NCBI RefSeq assembly: GCF_001561995.1 | Contig: NZ_LLWC01000008.1 | Span: 248,001 to 312,000, forward strand | Length of the DNA stretch: 64,000 nt | Source of the DNA: Polycladidibacter hongkongensis | GTDB lineage: Bacteria; Pseudomonadota; Alphaproteobacteria; Rhizobiales; Stappiaceae | Direction of reading: 5' to 3' | Part shown: positions 1-8,871 of the stretch, one piece after another | Position numbering within the stretch: position 1 is the first letter of the stretch | How the letters are laid out: the number at the start of each line of letters is the position of its first letter | Program-made: the position numbers and the translations under genes | The notes under the pieces: generated by a model | What the model saw: the letters and a program-made list of their open reading frames with translations, nothing else | What the model was told of the DNA's origin: nothing | Database searches by the model: none

Positions 1-462
1 ATTGGGGCATTGCCTACTGTGCTGCTCACAATCGCCACCGCCGTTGCCGGAACGATCATGCTGCGCCAACAAGGTTTCTCGCTGCTCATGCGCATCCGTG
101 CGGAAACTGATGCAGGGCGTGTTCCTTCCAACGAGTTGATGCAAGGCGCGCTTATTGTCGTCGCGGCCCTAATGTTACTAATTCCCGGCTTTGTAAGTGA
201 TGCGATTGGCCTACTACTATTCGTTCCTCCGCTGCGCATGCTGGCAGCGCAAGCGCTGATCCGCAATGTAAATGTGCGCGGCGGCGTCAACTTCAGCAGC
301 AATGGACCAACAGGCTATCGCAAAGGCTCCAAAAACACTGTCGATCTGGATGAGGGTGAATGGCACCGCAATCAAGATGAGCAGGAACAAAACAACAATC
401 GTGAGGACGGCCCAAGGCTTGGCTCCTCCGACAGCCCTTGGAAAGACGGAAATCGCGATTAA
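1..462 (+). CDS. fxsA: FxsA family membrane protein, 5' end cut by window
   Basis: Small cytoplasmic-membrane protein of the FxsA family. In E. coli, FxsA overproduction relieves phage T7 exclusion by F plasmids; its normal role is unclear. The frame is open from base 1 (I-G-A-L-P-T), so the first roughly 25 residues, including the first membrane segment, lie outside the window. Visible are a hydrophobic segment with an LRQQG stretch and a second long one containing LLIPGFVSDAIGL, the family hallmark, followed by a hydrophilic tail rich in N, D and E. The family call is good; the function is not established. Confidence 0.85.
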   Translation: MGALPTVLLTIATAVAGTIMLRQQGFSLLMRIRAETDAGRVPSNELMQGALIVVAALMLLIPGFVSDAIGLLLFVPPLRMLAAQALIRNVNVRGGVNFSSNGPTGYRKGSKNTVDLDEGEWHRNQDEQEQNNNREDGPRLGSSDSPWKDGNRD

Positions 463-540
463 TCGGCATTTGAGAGAAGCACTTTAGGCTTTCAAAGGGC
501 TCGCTAAGTACTCTGCTATTTGAACAAATAGGTGGAGAAA

Positions 541-1404
541 ATGCCGAGCTCTTTGCTGTGTATCCTGTTCTTGCTTTTTGCGCTGCCAAATGCACATGCC
601 GAAACCGCCTCGCGTGAAGTGCCAGAAGAAAAGAGTATCAAGCCCTCAAGCCGAGTATCAACGGAACGGCTCAAGCAACAAGTAGAGTTGCCAACAACAC
701 GTAGGGACAAGCAGGCTTTGCTGATTTTGGAGCAGATGCTAGCGACCTTTGGCAAAAACTACACTTTTTCTTTCAACGTTTCGGTAAGTGAAGAGCGCAT
801 ATTCAAAGACGGTGTTCCGCTAAACTTTGTCTATGATTACATGATCGATGTAAAAGGCGACAGCAATCTGCGCCTAACGTTACCGCGCTCAAGTGGTATC
901 AGTTTTATGTTGTTCTCGCGTGGTCTTGTTACCTACTATGATCATACGAGAAATCTATACACCCAAGGAGATTTCGACGGCTCGATAGATGAGCTCTTTT
1001 GGGAAATGCGGGAGAACTTTGATGTATCCCTTCCTGGCACCGCGCTCCTTTCACGCCACAGGGAGAAGTTTATTCGTAGGTGGACCGATGCGGCCATTTA
1101 TGTCGGCATTGAACGTATGTTTGAAGGTAATGCCCACCATCTGGCGTTTTTTTCCGATAAGGTCGACTGGCAAGTGTGGGTTGATGAAAAAACGCTTCTG
1201 CCTGCCTATCTAATTATCACCTATAAGCTGCTAGACGGCGCTCCCCAATCGCACCTTCGCTACAACAACTGGCAACTTTTCCCGAGCTTTCCTGAAAACT
1301 ATTTTGAGTTCTCACCGCAAGAGGGTGCAGTCGATCTTGGTGAAATTCAAAGCCAGCGCCCCGCGCGAAGCGGCGTTTATGCAGATGAGGATCGTCGTTT
1401 CTAG
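541..1404 (+). CDS. DUF2092 periplasmic protein with signal peptide
   Basis: Predicted exported protein of about 287 residues. The N-terminus (MPSSLLCILFLLFALPNAHA) is a signal peptide with an AHA cleavage site, so the mature protein should be periplasmic. The body resembles DUF2092, a LolA/LolB-like beta fold, with repeated YDH/LYTQ-type strands and a W-VDEKTLLP segment typical of that family. The ATG at 541 follows AGGTGGAG; a GTG at 532 is also in frame but sits inside that site. It stands alone between fxsA and polA on the same strand. The substrate is unknown; lipoprotein or lipid binding is only a fold-based guess. Confidence 0.7.
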   Translation: MPSSLLCILFLLFALPNAHAETASREVPEEKSIKPSSRVSTERLKQQVELPTTRRDKQALLILEQMLATFGKNYTFSFNVSVSEERIFKDGVPLNFVYDYMIDVKGDSNLRLTLPRSSGISFMLFSRGLVTYYDHTRNLYTQGDFDGSIDELFWEMRENFDVSLPGTALLSRHREKFIRRWTDAAIYVGIERMFEGNAHHLAFFSDKVDWQVWVDEKTLLPAYLIITYKLLDGAPQSHLRYNNWQLFPSFPENYFEFSPQEGAVDLGEIQSQRPARSGVYADEDRRF

Positions 1405-1499
1405 CAAATGCGGTCCAATTCGCTCCGATCACAAAAACACTGCTGAATAGCTGCAATTAAAGGCTTTCAAAACCACAGCAGCGCGGGCATGATCGCCCC

Positions 1500-4430
1500 A
1501 TGTCAAATTCTAGTCTTGCCCCAGCTCTTACTGAGAATGACCACCTAATTCTGGTGGACGGTTCCACATTTATTTTTCGCGCCTATCATGCGCTGCCGCC
1601 ATTGACGCGCAAGTCGGATGGGCTGCCAATTGGTGCAGTTTCCGGCTTCTGCAACATGCTATGGAAGTTGCTGCAAGAAGGCTTCGAGAAAGAAACGGGC
1701 CGCAAAACCACCCATCTAGCGGTTATTTTCGATAAATCCGGTAAGACATTCCGCAATGATTTTTATCCAGATTACAAGGCCCACCGCCCGCCGCCACCAG
1801 AGGATCTGCGCCCGCAGTTCGGCCTGATCCGTGAAGCCACGCGTGCCTTTGGTGTCCCTGCTATCGATCAAGAGGGCTATGAGGCAGACGATCTTATTGC
1901 CACTTATGCGCGGCAAGCCGCAGCGCAAGGCGCTAAAGTTACCATCGCATCAGGCGACAAGGATTTGATGCAGCTGGTCACCGAAAAAATCGGCATGGTT
2001 GATACCATGAAGAACAAGGTGATCGGCTTTGCCGAAGTGGAAGAGAAGTTCGGCGTTGGCCCAGATAAGGTTGTCGAGGTGCAGTCCTTGGCTGGAGACA
2101 GTGTCGATAACGTTCCCGGAGTACCTGGCATTGGCCTGAAAACGGCAGCATTGCTAATCAACGAATACGGTGATTTAGAAACGCTGCTAACAAGAGCCGA
2201 AGAGATCAAGCAGAAAAAACGCCGCGAAAATCTGATTGAATTTGCAGAGCAAGCGCGGATCTCTTGGCGTCTTGTAAAGTTGGCAGAAGATGTGCCAGTC
2301 GAAACCGCGGTCGAGAGTTTTTCACTCGATCAGATTGATGGCACAAAAGCGCTGGGCTTTTTAAAGGCGATCGGGCTGAACACCCTAACCCGCAAGCTCT
2401 CTGAATACACCGGAGTAGAAGCTGAAGCAGTTGAGCCGGTCACCCTTGAAATAGCAGGATGGCAAGCGCCGCTGGCGGCTGCAAGCGCTCCCGAGGTGGA
2501 CGGCGAAAGCGATAATGGCGGTCTGTGGACTCCTAGTAATCTGGCAGAAAAGGTCAAGGCAGAGCAGGCTGCAATTCCAGTAGATAGCAACACTTATGAG
2601 TGTGTTTCCTCGTTGGAGGAGCTGCAAAAGTGGGTAGATGAGGCGCTAGAGCAAGGCTTTATCGCTGTTGATACGGAAACGACCTCGCTAGATGCGATGC
2701 AGGCGGATTTGGTGGGAGTTTCTCTGGCAACCAAGCCCGGTAAGGCCTGTTACATCCCGCTTGCCCATGTGGACGGCGAGGGCGATTTGCTTGGTGGCGG
2801 CGCGCTTGTCGAAGGGCAGATCCCGATGGATGCAGCGATCCCTATTCTCAAGCAGCTGCTTGAGCATCCGGCTGTGCTCAAAATCGCGCAGAATCTGAAA
2901 TACGATTGGTTGGTGCTGTCCCGTTATGGCATTCAGGTTGCACCCTATGATGACACCATGCTGATGTCTTATGCGCTTGATGCTGGCTTGGGCGGCAATG
3001 GTATGGATGAGCTATCCGAGCGCTGGCTAGCTCATAAACCAATTCCATTTAAAGAGGTGTGTGGCTCTGGCAAATCTATGATCACCTTTGATAAGGTGCC
3101 GCTGGAAAAGGCGGTTGCTTATGCCGCTGAAGATGCGGATGTCACCCTGCGCCTTTGGCACATTTTGAAAAAACGCCTCCCGGCTGAACAAGTAACCCGT
3201 GTTTATGAGCGCCTAGAACGCCCGATGGTGGAAGTGCTTGGCGCTATGGAAAAGCGCGGTGTGCAGATTGACCGGCAGATGCTTTCCCGCCTTTCCGGAG
3301 ATTTCGCGCAAAAAGCTGCGGCGCTTGAAGCTGAAATTCACGAAATGGCCGGGGAGAAATTCAACATCGCCTCTCCAAAGCAGCTTGGCGAAATCCTGTT
3401 CGGCAAAATGGGCTTGCCGGGCGGGAAGAAGACGAAAACAGGAGCTTGGTCGACCTCGGCAGCTGTGCTGGAGGATCTGGCCGGAGAAGGCCATGAAATG
3501 CCAAGCCGCATAGTGGAGTGGCGCCAGCTCACCAAGCTAAAATCCACCTATACCGATGCCTTGCCCGGTTTTATCAATCCGCAGACCGGGCGGGTACACA
3601 CCTCGTTCTCGTTAGCATCAACCACCACTGGGCGGCTCTCTTCTTCTGAGCCAAATATCCAGAATATTCCGGTGCGAACAGAAGATGGGCGAAAAATCCG
3701 GCAGGCGTTTATTGCCGGTTCTGGCAACAAGCTTATTTCTGCTGATTACAGCCAGATCGAGCTGCGCGTCTTGGCGCATATAGCCGACATACCGCAGTTA
3801 AAAAAAGCTTTTGCCGATGGCTTGGATATTCATACCATGACCGCCTCGGAAATGTTTGGCATGCCCATAGAGGGTATGGATCCCATGGTCCGCCGACAGG
3901 CAAAAGCTATCAACTTCGGTATCATCTACGGCATTTCCGCTTTCGGGCTCGCTAATCAGCTTGGCATTTCGCGCGGCGAAGCGGGCGATTATATCAAGAT
4001 GTATTTCCAGCGCTTTCCCGGAATTCAGGAATATATGGAAGAGACAAAGAAGTTCGTCCATGCCAATGGGTATGTAGAGACAATCTTTGGCCGCCGCGCC
4101 CATTATCCAGATGTGAACACCAAAAACCCCAATATGCGCCAATTCTATGAGCGCGCAGCGATCAATGCGCCGATCCAAGGTTCGGCGGCGGATATTATTC
4201 GCCGGGCGATGGTGCGCATGGACGCGGCGCTGCTAGAAGCGGGTTCAGATGCGCAAATGCTCTTGCAAGTGCATGATGAGTTGATTTTCGAGCTGCCGAG
4301 TGAACAGGTCGAAACCACCATTCCTCTTGTTAAACAGGTTATGGAAACAGCTTGTGAGCCAGTTATGCAGCTTTCTGTTCCGCTGAAGGTGGATGCGCAA
4401 GCGGCGGATAATTGGGAAGAAGCCCACTAA
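1500..4430 (+). CDS. polA: DNA polymerase I
   Basis: Family A polymerase for Okazaki-fragment processing and repair synthesis, 976 residues with all three domains. The 5' nuclease (about 10-300) shows ADDLIATYA, GDKDLM and GDSVDNVPGVPGIG. The 3'-5' proofreading domain (about 360-560) keeps its acidic residues: DTETTSLD, LKYDWL and YAAEDADV. The polymerase domain (about 590-975) has motif A SADYSQIELRVLAH, O-helix RRQAKAINFGIIYG and motif C VHDELIF. Proofreading therefore looks intact, unlike in Taq-type enzymes. No clear Shine-Dalgarno precedes the ATG; instead a short GGGC/GCCC hairpin (1485-1498) ends one base before it. Confidence 0.98.
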   Translation: MSNSSLAPALTENDHLILVDGSTFIFRAYHALPPLTRKSDGLPIGAVSGFCNMLWKLLQEGFEKETGRKTTHLAVIFDKSGKTFRNDFYPDYKAHRPPPPEDLRPQFGLIREATRAFGVPAIDQEGYEADDLIATYARQAAAQGAKVTIASGDKDLMQLVTEKIGMVDTMKNKVIGFAEVEEKFGVGPDKVVEVQSLAGDSVDNVPGVPGIGLKTAALLINEYGDLETLLTRAEEIKQKKRRENLIEFAEQARISWRLVKLAEDVPVETAVESFSLDQIDGTKALGFLKAIGLNTLTRKLSEYTGVEAEAVEPVTLEIAGWQAPLAAASAPEVDGESDNGGLWTPSNLAEKVKAEQAAIPVDSNTYECVSSLEELQKWVDEALEQGFIAVDTETTSLDAMQADLVGVSLATKPGKACYIPLAHVDGEGDLLGGGALVEGQIPMDAAIPILKQLLEHPAVLKIAQNLKYDWLVLSRYGIQVAPYDDTMLMSYALDAGLGGNGMDELSERWLAHKPIPFKEVCGSGKSMITFDKVPLEKAVAYAAEDADVTLRLWHILKKRLPAEQVTRVYERLERPMVEVLGAMEKRGVQIDRQMLSRLSGDFAQKAAALEAEIHEMAGEKFNIASPKQLGEILFGKMGLPGGKKTKTGAWSTSAAVLEDLAGEGHEMPSRIVEWRQLTKLKSTYTDALPGFINPQTGRVHTSFSLASTTTGRLSSSEPNIQNIPVRTEDGRKIRQAFIAGSGNKLISADYSQIELRVLAHIADIPQLKKAFADGLDIHTMTASEMFGMPIEGMDPMVRRQAKAINFGIIYGISAFGLANQLGISRGEAGDYIKMYFQRFPGIQEYMEETKKFVHANGYVETIFGRRAHYPDVNTKNPNMRQFYERAAINAPIQGSAADIIRRAMVRMDAALLEAGSDAQMLLQVHDELIFELPSEQVETTIPLVKQVMETACEPVMQLSVPLKVDAQAADNWEEAH

Positions 4431-4573
4431 AACAAACAGGTTGTGAATGTGGCAGAATAATCTCACAAGGGTTGTTACATCTCTGCTTTCTCGCTTAAGT
4501 ATCCAGCTTGGCAAAGGCTAGTTTAGGTATTGCCAAGTTCTACAAAGGCAACAAATGTTATACCGAGGCACAA

Positions 4574-5266
4574 GTGGCGACCAGTAAACGCGAGCAGTTG
4601 GTGCATAAAGCGCTGATCCTTTTTAACCGGCAAGGCATTCAGGCCACCGGCATGGAGGATTTGGTTACCAAAACGGGTGTCTCGAAAACAACGATCTACA
4701 AGCATTTTGACACAAAAGACGACCTGATTTGCGCTTGCTTGCAATTGCACACAAAGCACTGGATGGAGCATCTGCAAGAAGCGCTGGATGCTTGCCTCAA
4801 AGCAGATGAAAGCCCTCTGCATGCCCCTTTGAAACAGTTGGAAGAAACGCTGCTAGATAGTCGCTTCACCGGCTGCATATTGTCAAAGGCGGTTGCCGAG
4901 TTTCCCTCGCCCCGTCATCAGGTGCACAAAGCAGCCAGAGCGGCGAAAGCTGAACAATTGAGTAGCCTGCAAGAAATTGTGTTGACTGCAAAAGCCGAGG
5001 GAAGTGCTGAACAAGGCGCGCGTTTGTTCTTTCAAACTCTGGAAGGGGCAATGTCTGCCGCGGTGCAATTCGATCGCGAGGAAGCGATATCGGACGCGTT
5101 TTCGCTTGCTCGCCTGCGCTTTGCGCAAGTTGGCAAGATTGAAGGGGAAGTGCCAAAACCCAATTCTGATCCGCAGGAACAGGCCTCCGTACCGCCTGTG
5201 GAAGCGCAAGAAGAGCTGGATGCCCGCTTTGAAGAGATCAGCTGGCCACTAAAATCAAACCAGTGA
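4574..5266 (+). CDS. TetR/AcrR family transcriptional regulator
   Basis: DNA-binding repressor of about 230 residues. The N-terminal helix-turn-helix reads MEDLVTKTGVSKTTIYKHFDTKDDL (shown here only for the family pattern: A-x(n)-GVS-TIYKHF). The ligand-binding C-terminal half is unassigned, and the last 40 residues are hydrophilic and rich in P, E and Q. I start at the GTG at 4574, preceded by GAGG with good spacing; a longer reading from a TTG at 4508 adds residues not expected for the family. No divergent partner gene lies next to it, so its target is unknown. Confidence 0.85.
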   Translation: MATSKREQLVHKALILFNRQGIQATGMEDLVTKTGVSKTTIYKHFDTKDDLICACLQLHTKHWMEHLQEALDACLKADESPLHAPLKQLEETLLDSRFTGCILSKAVAEFPSPRHQVHKAARAAKAEQLSSLQEIVLTAKAEGSAEQGARLFFQTLEGAMSAAVQFDREEAISDAFSLARLRFAQVGKIEGEVPKPNSDPQEQASVPPVEAQEELDARFEEISWPLKSNQ

Positions 5267-5351
5267 ACCAGCTGAACTCGCGAGGTAGCTAAGCGGTGGC
5301 GGCGCGATTGCGACGCCCCATATTGGTGCCGAAAGCGTTGCTTCGCAATCG

Positions 5352-6290
5352 CTAGCGGCGGGTTAGATGCACGCCAGCAAGAGTGCAGCGCACAGACCCC
5401 CCTGCCAGCTCGATACTTGGAATATCTAGTGGTAGCAGTTGAGCGGTGCGCTCTATGACAACCTTTTGTTCCGCTGTTAGGGCTTTGAGAGCCCGGCTGG
5501 AAAGTGCCAAGAGGCGCCCCTCACGCCCTTGCAATTCTATAGCATTGCCAGCAAACTCTGAAATCTGCTCATGACTGAGCGAGATAACATCGCGGCCTGA
5601 ACGCGCAAGCCTGTCAGCAACTTCGTCTCTGCGCATCGGATTGACAATGCTTGTTAAGCCAACCATGGCAAACTCGGTAGCTATGCACATCATCACGTTG
5701 GAGTGATAAATAGCCTTGCCTTGCGCATCCACGGAGGCAAATGCCATTGGTTCGAAATTGAAATGCGTGCAAAAGCGTTCAAGCGCGATGGGGTCCGTTC
5801 GATTGGATTCTGCCGCATATGCCACGCGGTCAATGTGATCAAGCACCATCGCACCTGTTCCCTCAAGAAACAGGAGGTCCGGCTCGAGGCCAGAGTAGTC
5901 GATGATATCCTGCACCCGATAGGTTCGCTTAAGAAACTCGATGATATCAGCGCGTCGTTCCTTTCTGCGATTAACAGCATGCATCGGGTAGATGGCAATA
6001 TGCCCGCCAGCATGGGTAGAGAACCAGTTGTTTGGAAACACGGAATCGGGCGTTTCTTTCCCAGTATCCTCGAACAGATGAACGCGAACTCCGTGGCTTT
6101 CTAGTGTTTCTGCTGCCTTGGTGATCTCGTCATATGCCTGACGAGACAGTTCTGGCGCGGCAGATTGATCGCTTTGAAAGGCGTTATCAGCCGCAGTTTC
6201 TGTGTTTACCTGAAAGTGGTGTGGGCGGATCATCACCACCGCGTCAGGGGCCTGTACAGACCGGCGCTGTCTCGTCAAAGTCTCGCTCAT
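5352..6290 (-). CDS. ctlX: Citrulline ureidase-like hydrolase (CtlX, amidinotransferase fold)
   Basis: Member of the guanidino-group-modifying superfamily, 312 residues. CtlX-type enzymes hydrolyse citrulline to ornithine, CO2 and ammonia. Visible family signatures are FPNNWFSTH, LEGTGAMVLD, HSNVMMC (catalytic His) and GGSVRCTLAGVHL near the C-terminus (catalytic Cys). It begins 29 bases after the ocd stop on the same strand, so the two are probably co-transcribed, and the ornithine product would feed directly into ocd. Related arginine deiminases or dimethylarginine hydrolases are alternatives; length and context favour CtlX. Confidence 0.8.
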   Translation of the reverse strand: MSETLTRQRRSVQAPDAVVMIRPHHFQVNTETAADNAFQSDQSAAPELSRQAYDEITKAAETLESHGVRVHLFEDTGKETPDSVFPNNWFSTHAGGHIAIYPMHAVNRRKERRADIIEFLKRTYRVQDIIDYSGLEPDLLFLEGTGAMVLDHIDRVAYAAESNRTDPIALERFCTHFNFEPMAFASVDAQGKAIYHSNVMMCIATEFAMVGLTSIVNPMRRDEVADRLARSGRDVISLSHEQISEFAGNAIELQGREGRLLALSSRALKALTAEQKVVIERTAQLLPLDIPSIELAGGSVRCTLAGVHLTRR

Positions 6291-6319
6291 CGCTATCTCG
6301 CTTGTGGTTTGATTGGCAC

Positions 6320-7402
6320 TTAGAGGGCAGGGCTAGGCAAATCTGGGTTTGCCACAGAAGCCCGCAGCAGCATGCCGAACAAATCGCGCGGTTCGTCGGG
6401 ATCAGCGATCATGTCCAGATTTTCGTACATTCCTGTTTCTTTTAGCTTGCCGTGGATGTAGCGAAGAGCCGAGAAATCCTCAATCGCAAAGCCAACGCTA
6501 TCAAACAGGGTAACTTGCTCTGGTGCCTTGCGCCCCTCAATCGCGCCAGTCATTACCTGCCACAGCTCTTTAACCGGGTAATCCTCCGGAAGCTGCTGGA
6601 TCTCGCCCTCAATGCGGGTCTGTGGCGGGTACTCGACAAAGATGTCAGAGCGAAGCAGGATGTCTTTGTGCAGCTCGGTTTTGCCCGGGCAGTCGCCTCC
6701 AATCGCGTTGATATGCACGCCAGAGCCAACCATGTTATCGGTCAAAATCGTGGCATATTGCTTGTCGGCAGTCACTGTTGTGATGATCTGCGCCCCTTCT
6801 ACGGCGTCTTCTGCGGAGGTGCAGGCTGTCATCTTGAAGCCGAAGCCTTCGAGATTTTGCATGCATTTCTCGGTGGCAACAGGGTCCACATCGTATAGGC
6901 GCAATTCATCAATGCCGAGCAGGGCCTTAAACGCCAAAGCCTGAAACTCTGACTGCGCGCCATTGCCGATCATCGCCATGCACTTGGAGCCCTTGGGGGC
7001 GAGGTACTTGGCGGCAACTGCGGAAGTGGCCGCGGTGCGCAGCGCGGTAAGGATGGTCATCTCGCTTAGCATTACCGGATAACCGGAGTTGACATCAGCA
7101 AGCAGACCGAAGGCGGTTACGGTTTGCAGGCCTTCCTTCATGTTCTTTGGGTGGCCGTTTACATATTTAAAGCCATAGACCTCGCCATCGCTGGTCGGCA
7201 TCAACTCAATAACGCCTTCCTTTGAGTGAGAGGCAACGCGTGGTGTTTTATCAAACAGCTCCCAGCGGCGGAAATCGTCTTCTATTGCCTTGGCAATTCC
7301 GTTGAGTACCGTACCCACACCGAGCTTCAGTACCAGTTTCATCATATGATCAACACTGACAAAAGGAACGAGGTTGATATCCTTGGGTGGGATGACATTC
7401 AT
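6320..7402 (-). CDS. ocd: Ornithine cyclodeaminase
   Basis: NAD-dependent enzyme converting L-ornithine to L-proline plus ammonia, about 360 residues. The mu-crystallin family fold is clear: SEMTILTALRTAATSAVAAKYL for substrate binding, a Rossmann GNGAQSEFQALAF nucleotide site, and DSVGFAIEDFSALRY with the catalytic Asp region. The ATG at 7402 is preceded by AGGAG eight bases away; the frame runs further upstream but that extension lacks family similarity. It is first in an operon with ctlX and divergent from an Lrp/AsnC regulator, which suggests amino-acid-inducible expression. Confidence 0.92.
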   Translation of the reverse strand: MNVIPPKDINLVPFVSVDHMMKLVLKLGVGTVLNGIAKAIEDDFRRWELFDKTPRVASHSKEGVIELMPTSDGEVYGFKYVNGHPKNMKEGLQTVTAFGLLADVNSGYPVMLSEMTILTALRTAATSAVAAKYLAPKGSKCMAMIGNGAQSEFQALAFKALLGIDELRLYDVDPVATEKCMQNLEGFGFKMTACTSAEDAVEGAQIITTVTADKQYATILTDNMVGSGVHINAIGGDCPGKTELHKDILLRSDIFVEYPPQTRIEGEIQQLPEDYPVKELWQVMTGAIEGRKAPEQVTLFDSVGFAIEDFSALRYIHGKLKETGMYENLDMIADPDEPRDLFGMLLRASVANPDLPSPAL

Positions 7403-7567
7403 GGGGAACTCCTGAAGTTGCTTTGTTGCCCGCTTTCTGCGTTTGACAAGGAGCTTAAGAACCAGCATTTTCAAAAAAAATACCAAAGAAAAACAAATTT
7501 TCTGGAAAAAACTGGGCAATATGCTAGATAAAATTGACGAATTGTAGATTGTGAAGCATGAGGGCAA
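7403..7567. promoter_or_regulatory. Divergent ocd / lrp control region
   Basis: 165-base intergenic spacer between ocd (minus) and the Lrp-type gene (plus). It is A/T-rich, with A-tracts around 7461-7515 and an AATT-GACG-AATT element near 7533-7544. This is the expected place for autoregulation and control of ocd-ctlX by the neighbouring regulator. The exact sites are inferred, not proven. Confidence 0.5.
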
Positions 7568-8017
7568 ATGAAAGAAACGGGAAGACATGCCAAGCACCAG
7601 TTTGACGAGCTTGACCGTGAATTGATCTCGTTGCTCCGTAAGGATGCCCGCGCACCCCTGGCAAAACTGGCGGATATTCTCATGGTTTCCCGCGGCACAG
7701 TGCAAAACCGCCTTGATAGACTGCTGGATTCAGGCGCCTTGCTTGGCTTCACCATTCGAGTGCGGGAAGACTATGATGAAAACACCATCCGCGCAGTTAT
7801 GCTAATTGAAGTGGTTGGCAAATCTACCACGCAAGTGATTAAACGCCTGCGCGGCATGCCAGAACTCACCAAGCTTCACACGACTAATGGCGCATGGGAT
7901 CTTGTCGCTGAAGTGCAGACCAGCTCATTGGCCGAATTCGATCGTATCTTGCGTGAGGTGCGCATGATCGACGGCGTGCTTAACAGCGAAACCAGCTTGT
8001 TGTTGAGCTCTGTCTAG
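7568..8017 (+). CDS. Lrp/AsnC family regulator of the ocd-ctlX operon
   Basis: 149-residue feast/famine regulator. The N-terminal winged helix (LDRELISLLRKDARAPLAKL, then VSRGTVQNRLDRLLDSG) is followed by a RAM-type effector domain (VMLIEVVGKSTTQVIKRLRG, TTNGAWDLVAEV). ATG follows GAGGG. Divergence from ocd-ctlX strongly suggests that it controls them in response to an amino acid such as ornithine, citrulline or arginine; the effector is inferred. Its stop lies only three bases from the convergent moeB stop. Confidence 0.92.
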   Translation: MKETGRHAKHQFDELDRELISLLRKDARAPLAKLADILMVSRGTVQNRLDRLLDSGALLGFTIRVREDYDENTIRAVMLIEVVGKSTTQVIKRLRGMPELTKLHTTNGAWDLVAEVQTSSLAEFDRILREVRMIDGVLNSETSLLLSSV

Positions 8018-8020
8018 GTG

Positions 8021-8830
8021 CTAGACGCTACTTTCTAGCAGTTCGGCCCAGCTAAGAGGGTTGTCACCGTTAAGCGGGTTTTTGTCCGAGCGCTTGTATT
8101 TGATTGTCTCAAAGTGCATTGCTTTGGTATCAACCAGTAACAGGCGGCCAACCAGCCCTTCGCCAAATCCAACAATTTCTTTAATGATTTCAAGTGCTTG
8201 CAATGAGCCAACCAGCCCAGTCAAGGCTCCCAGTACGCCAGCCTCAGTGCAAGAAGGCAACACGCCTGCCTTGGGCTTTTGCGGAAACAGACAACGGTAT
8301 GTCGGGTTGATGTAGTGGCCACTCTCATCCTGCACATATGGCTTGAGCAACGTAATCGAGCCGTCAAACTGCCCGACAGCTGCGCTCACCAAGGGCTTCT
8401 TTGCAAAGAAACAAGCATCTGAAATCAGGTAGCGGGCATCAAAGTTATCTGTCCCATCCACCACAACATCGAATTTGGAGATTAAGGCCAGCGCATTTTG
8501 TGCGTTTAAGCGCGTTGGATATGGCTCCACTGTGACATGTGGATTAATCGCCGCGATTGCCTCAGCCGCGCTGGCAACTTTCGGTTCGCCCAGCGCATCA
8601 GTGCGGTGAATAACTTGCCGTTGCAGATTGGAAAGAGAAACACAATCATCATCAACAATGCCAAGGGTTCCAACTCCGGCAGCGGCTAGATATTGCAAAA
8701 CCGGTGCACCGAGCCCCCCAGCACCGACAACAAGAACACGGGCGTCTTTTAGTTTTTGCTGCCCCTGTCCACCAACATCTTGCAGGACAATGTGGCGGGC
8801 GTAACGTTCCAGTTCACTCGGGCTTAGCAC
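8021..8830 (-). CDS. moeB: Molybdopterin-synthase adenylyltransferase-like (MoeB/ThiF) protein
   Basis: E1-like adenylyltransferase that activates the C-terminal glycine of MoaD or ThiS, 269 residues. Seen are the ATP-binding GAGGLGAPVLQYLAAAGVG, the arginine-finger segment SNLQRQVIHRT, DGTDNFDARYLI, and the active-site cysteine in PSCTEAGVLGALTG. The zinc-binding CxxC pairs of E. coli MoeB are absent: only one Cys remains in TYRCLFP and none at the C-terminus. GTG start with GGAGA upstream. It starts 41 bases after hrcA on the same strand, so it may be co-transcribed. MoaD versus ThiS partner choice cannot be decided here. Confidence 0.85.
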   Translation of the reverse strand: MLSPSELERYARHIVLQDVGGQGQQKLKDARVLVVGAGGLGAPVLQYLAAAGVGTLGIVDDDCVSLSNLQRQVIHRTDALGEPKVASAAEAIAAINPHVTVEPYPTRLNAQNALALISKFDVVVDGTDNFDARYLISDACFFAKKPLVSAAVGQFDGSITLLKPYVQDESGHYINPTYRCLFPQKPKAGVLPSCTEAGVLGALTGLVGSLQALEIIKEIVGFGEGLVGRLLLVDTKAMHFETIKYKRSDKNPLNGDNPLSWAELLESSV

Positions 8831-8871
8831 GTGGTGTTCTCCAAATTGTATTCTTGTTTATTCGAGGTAGC

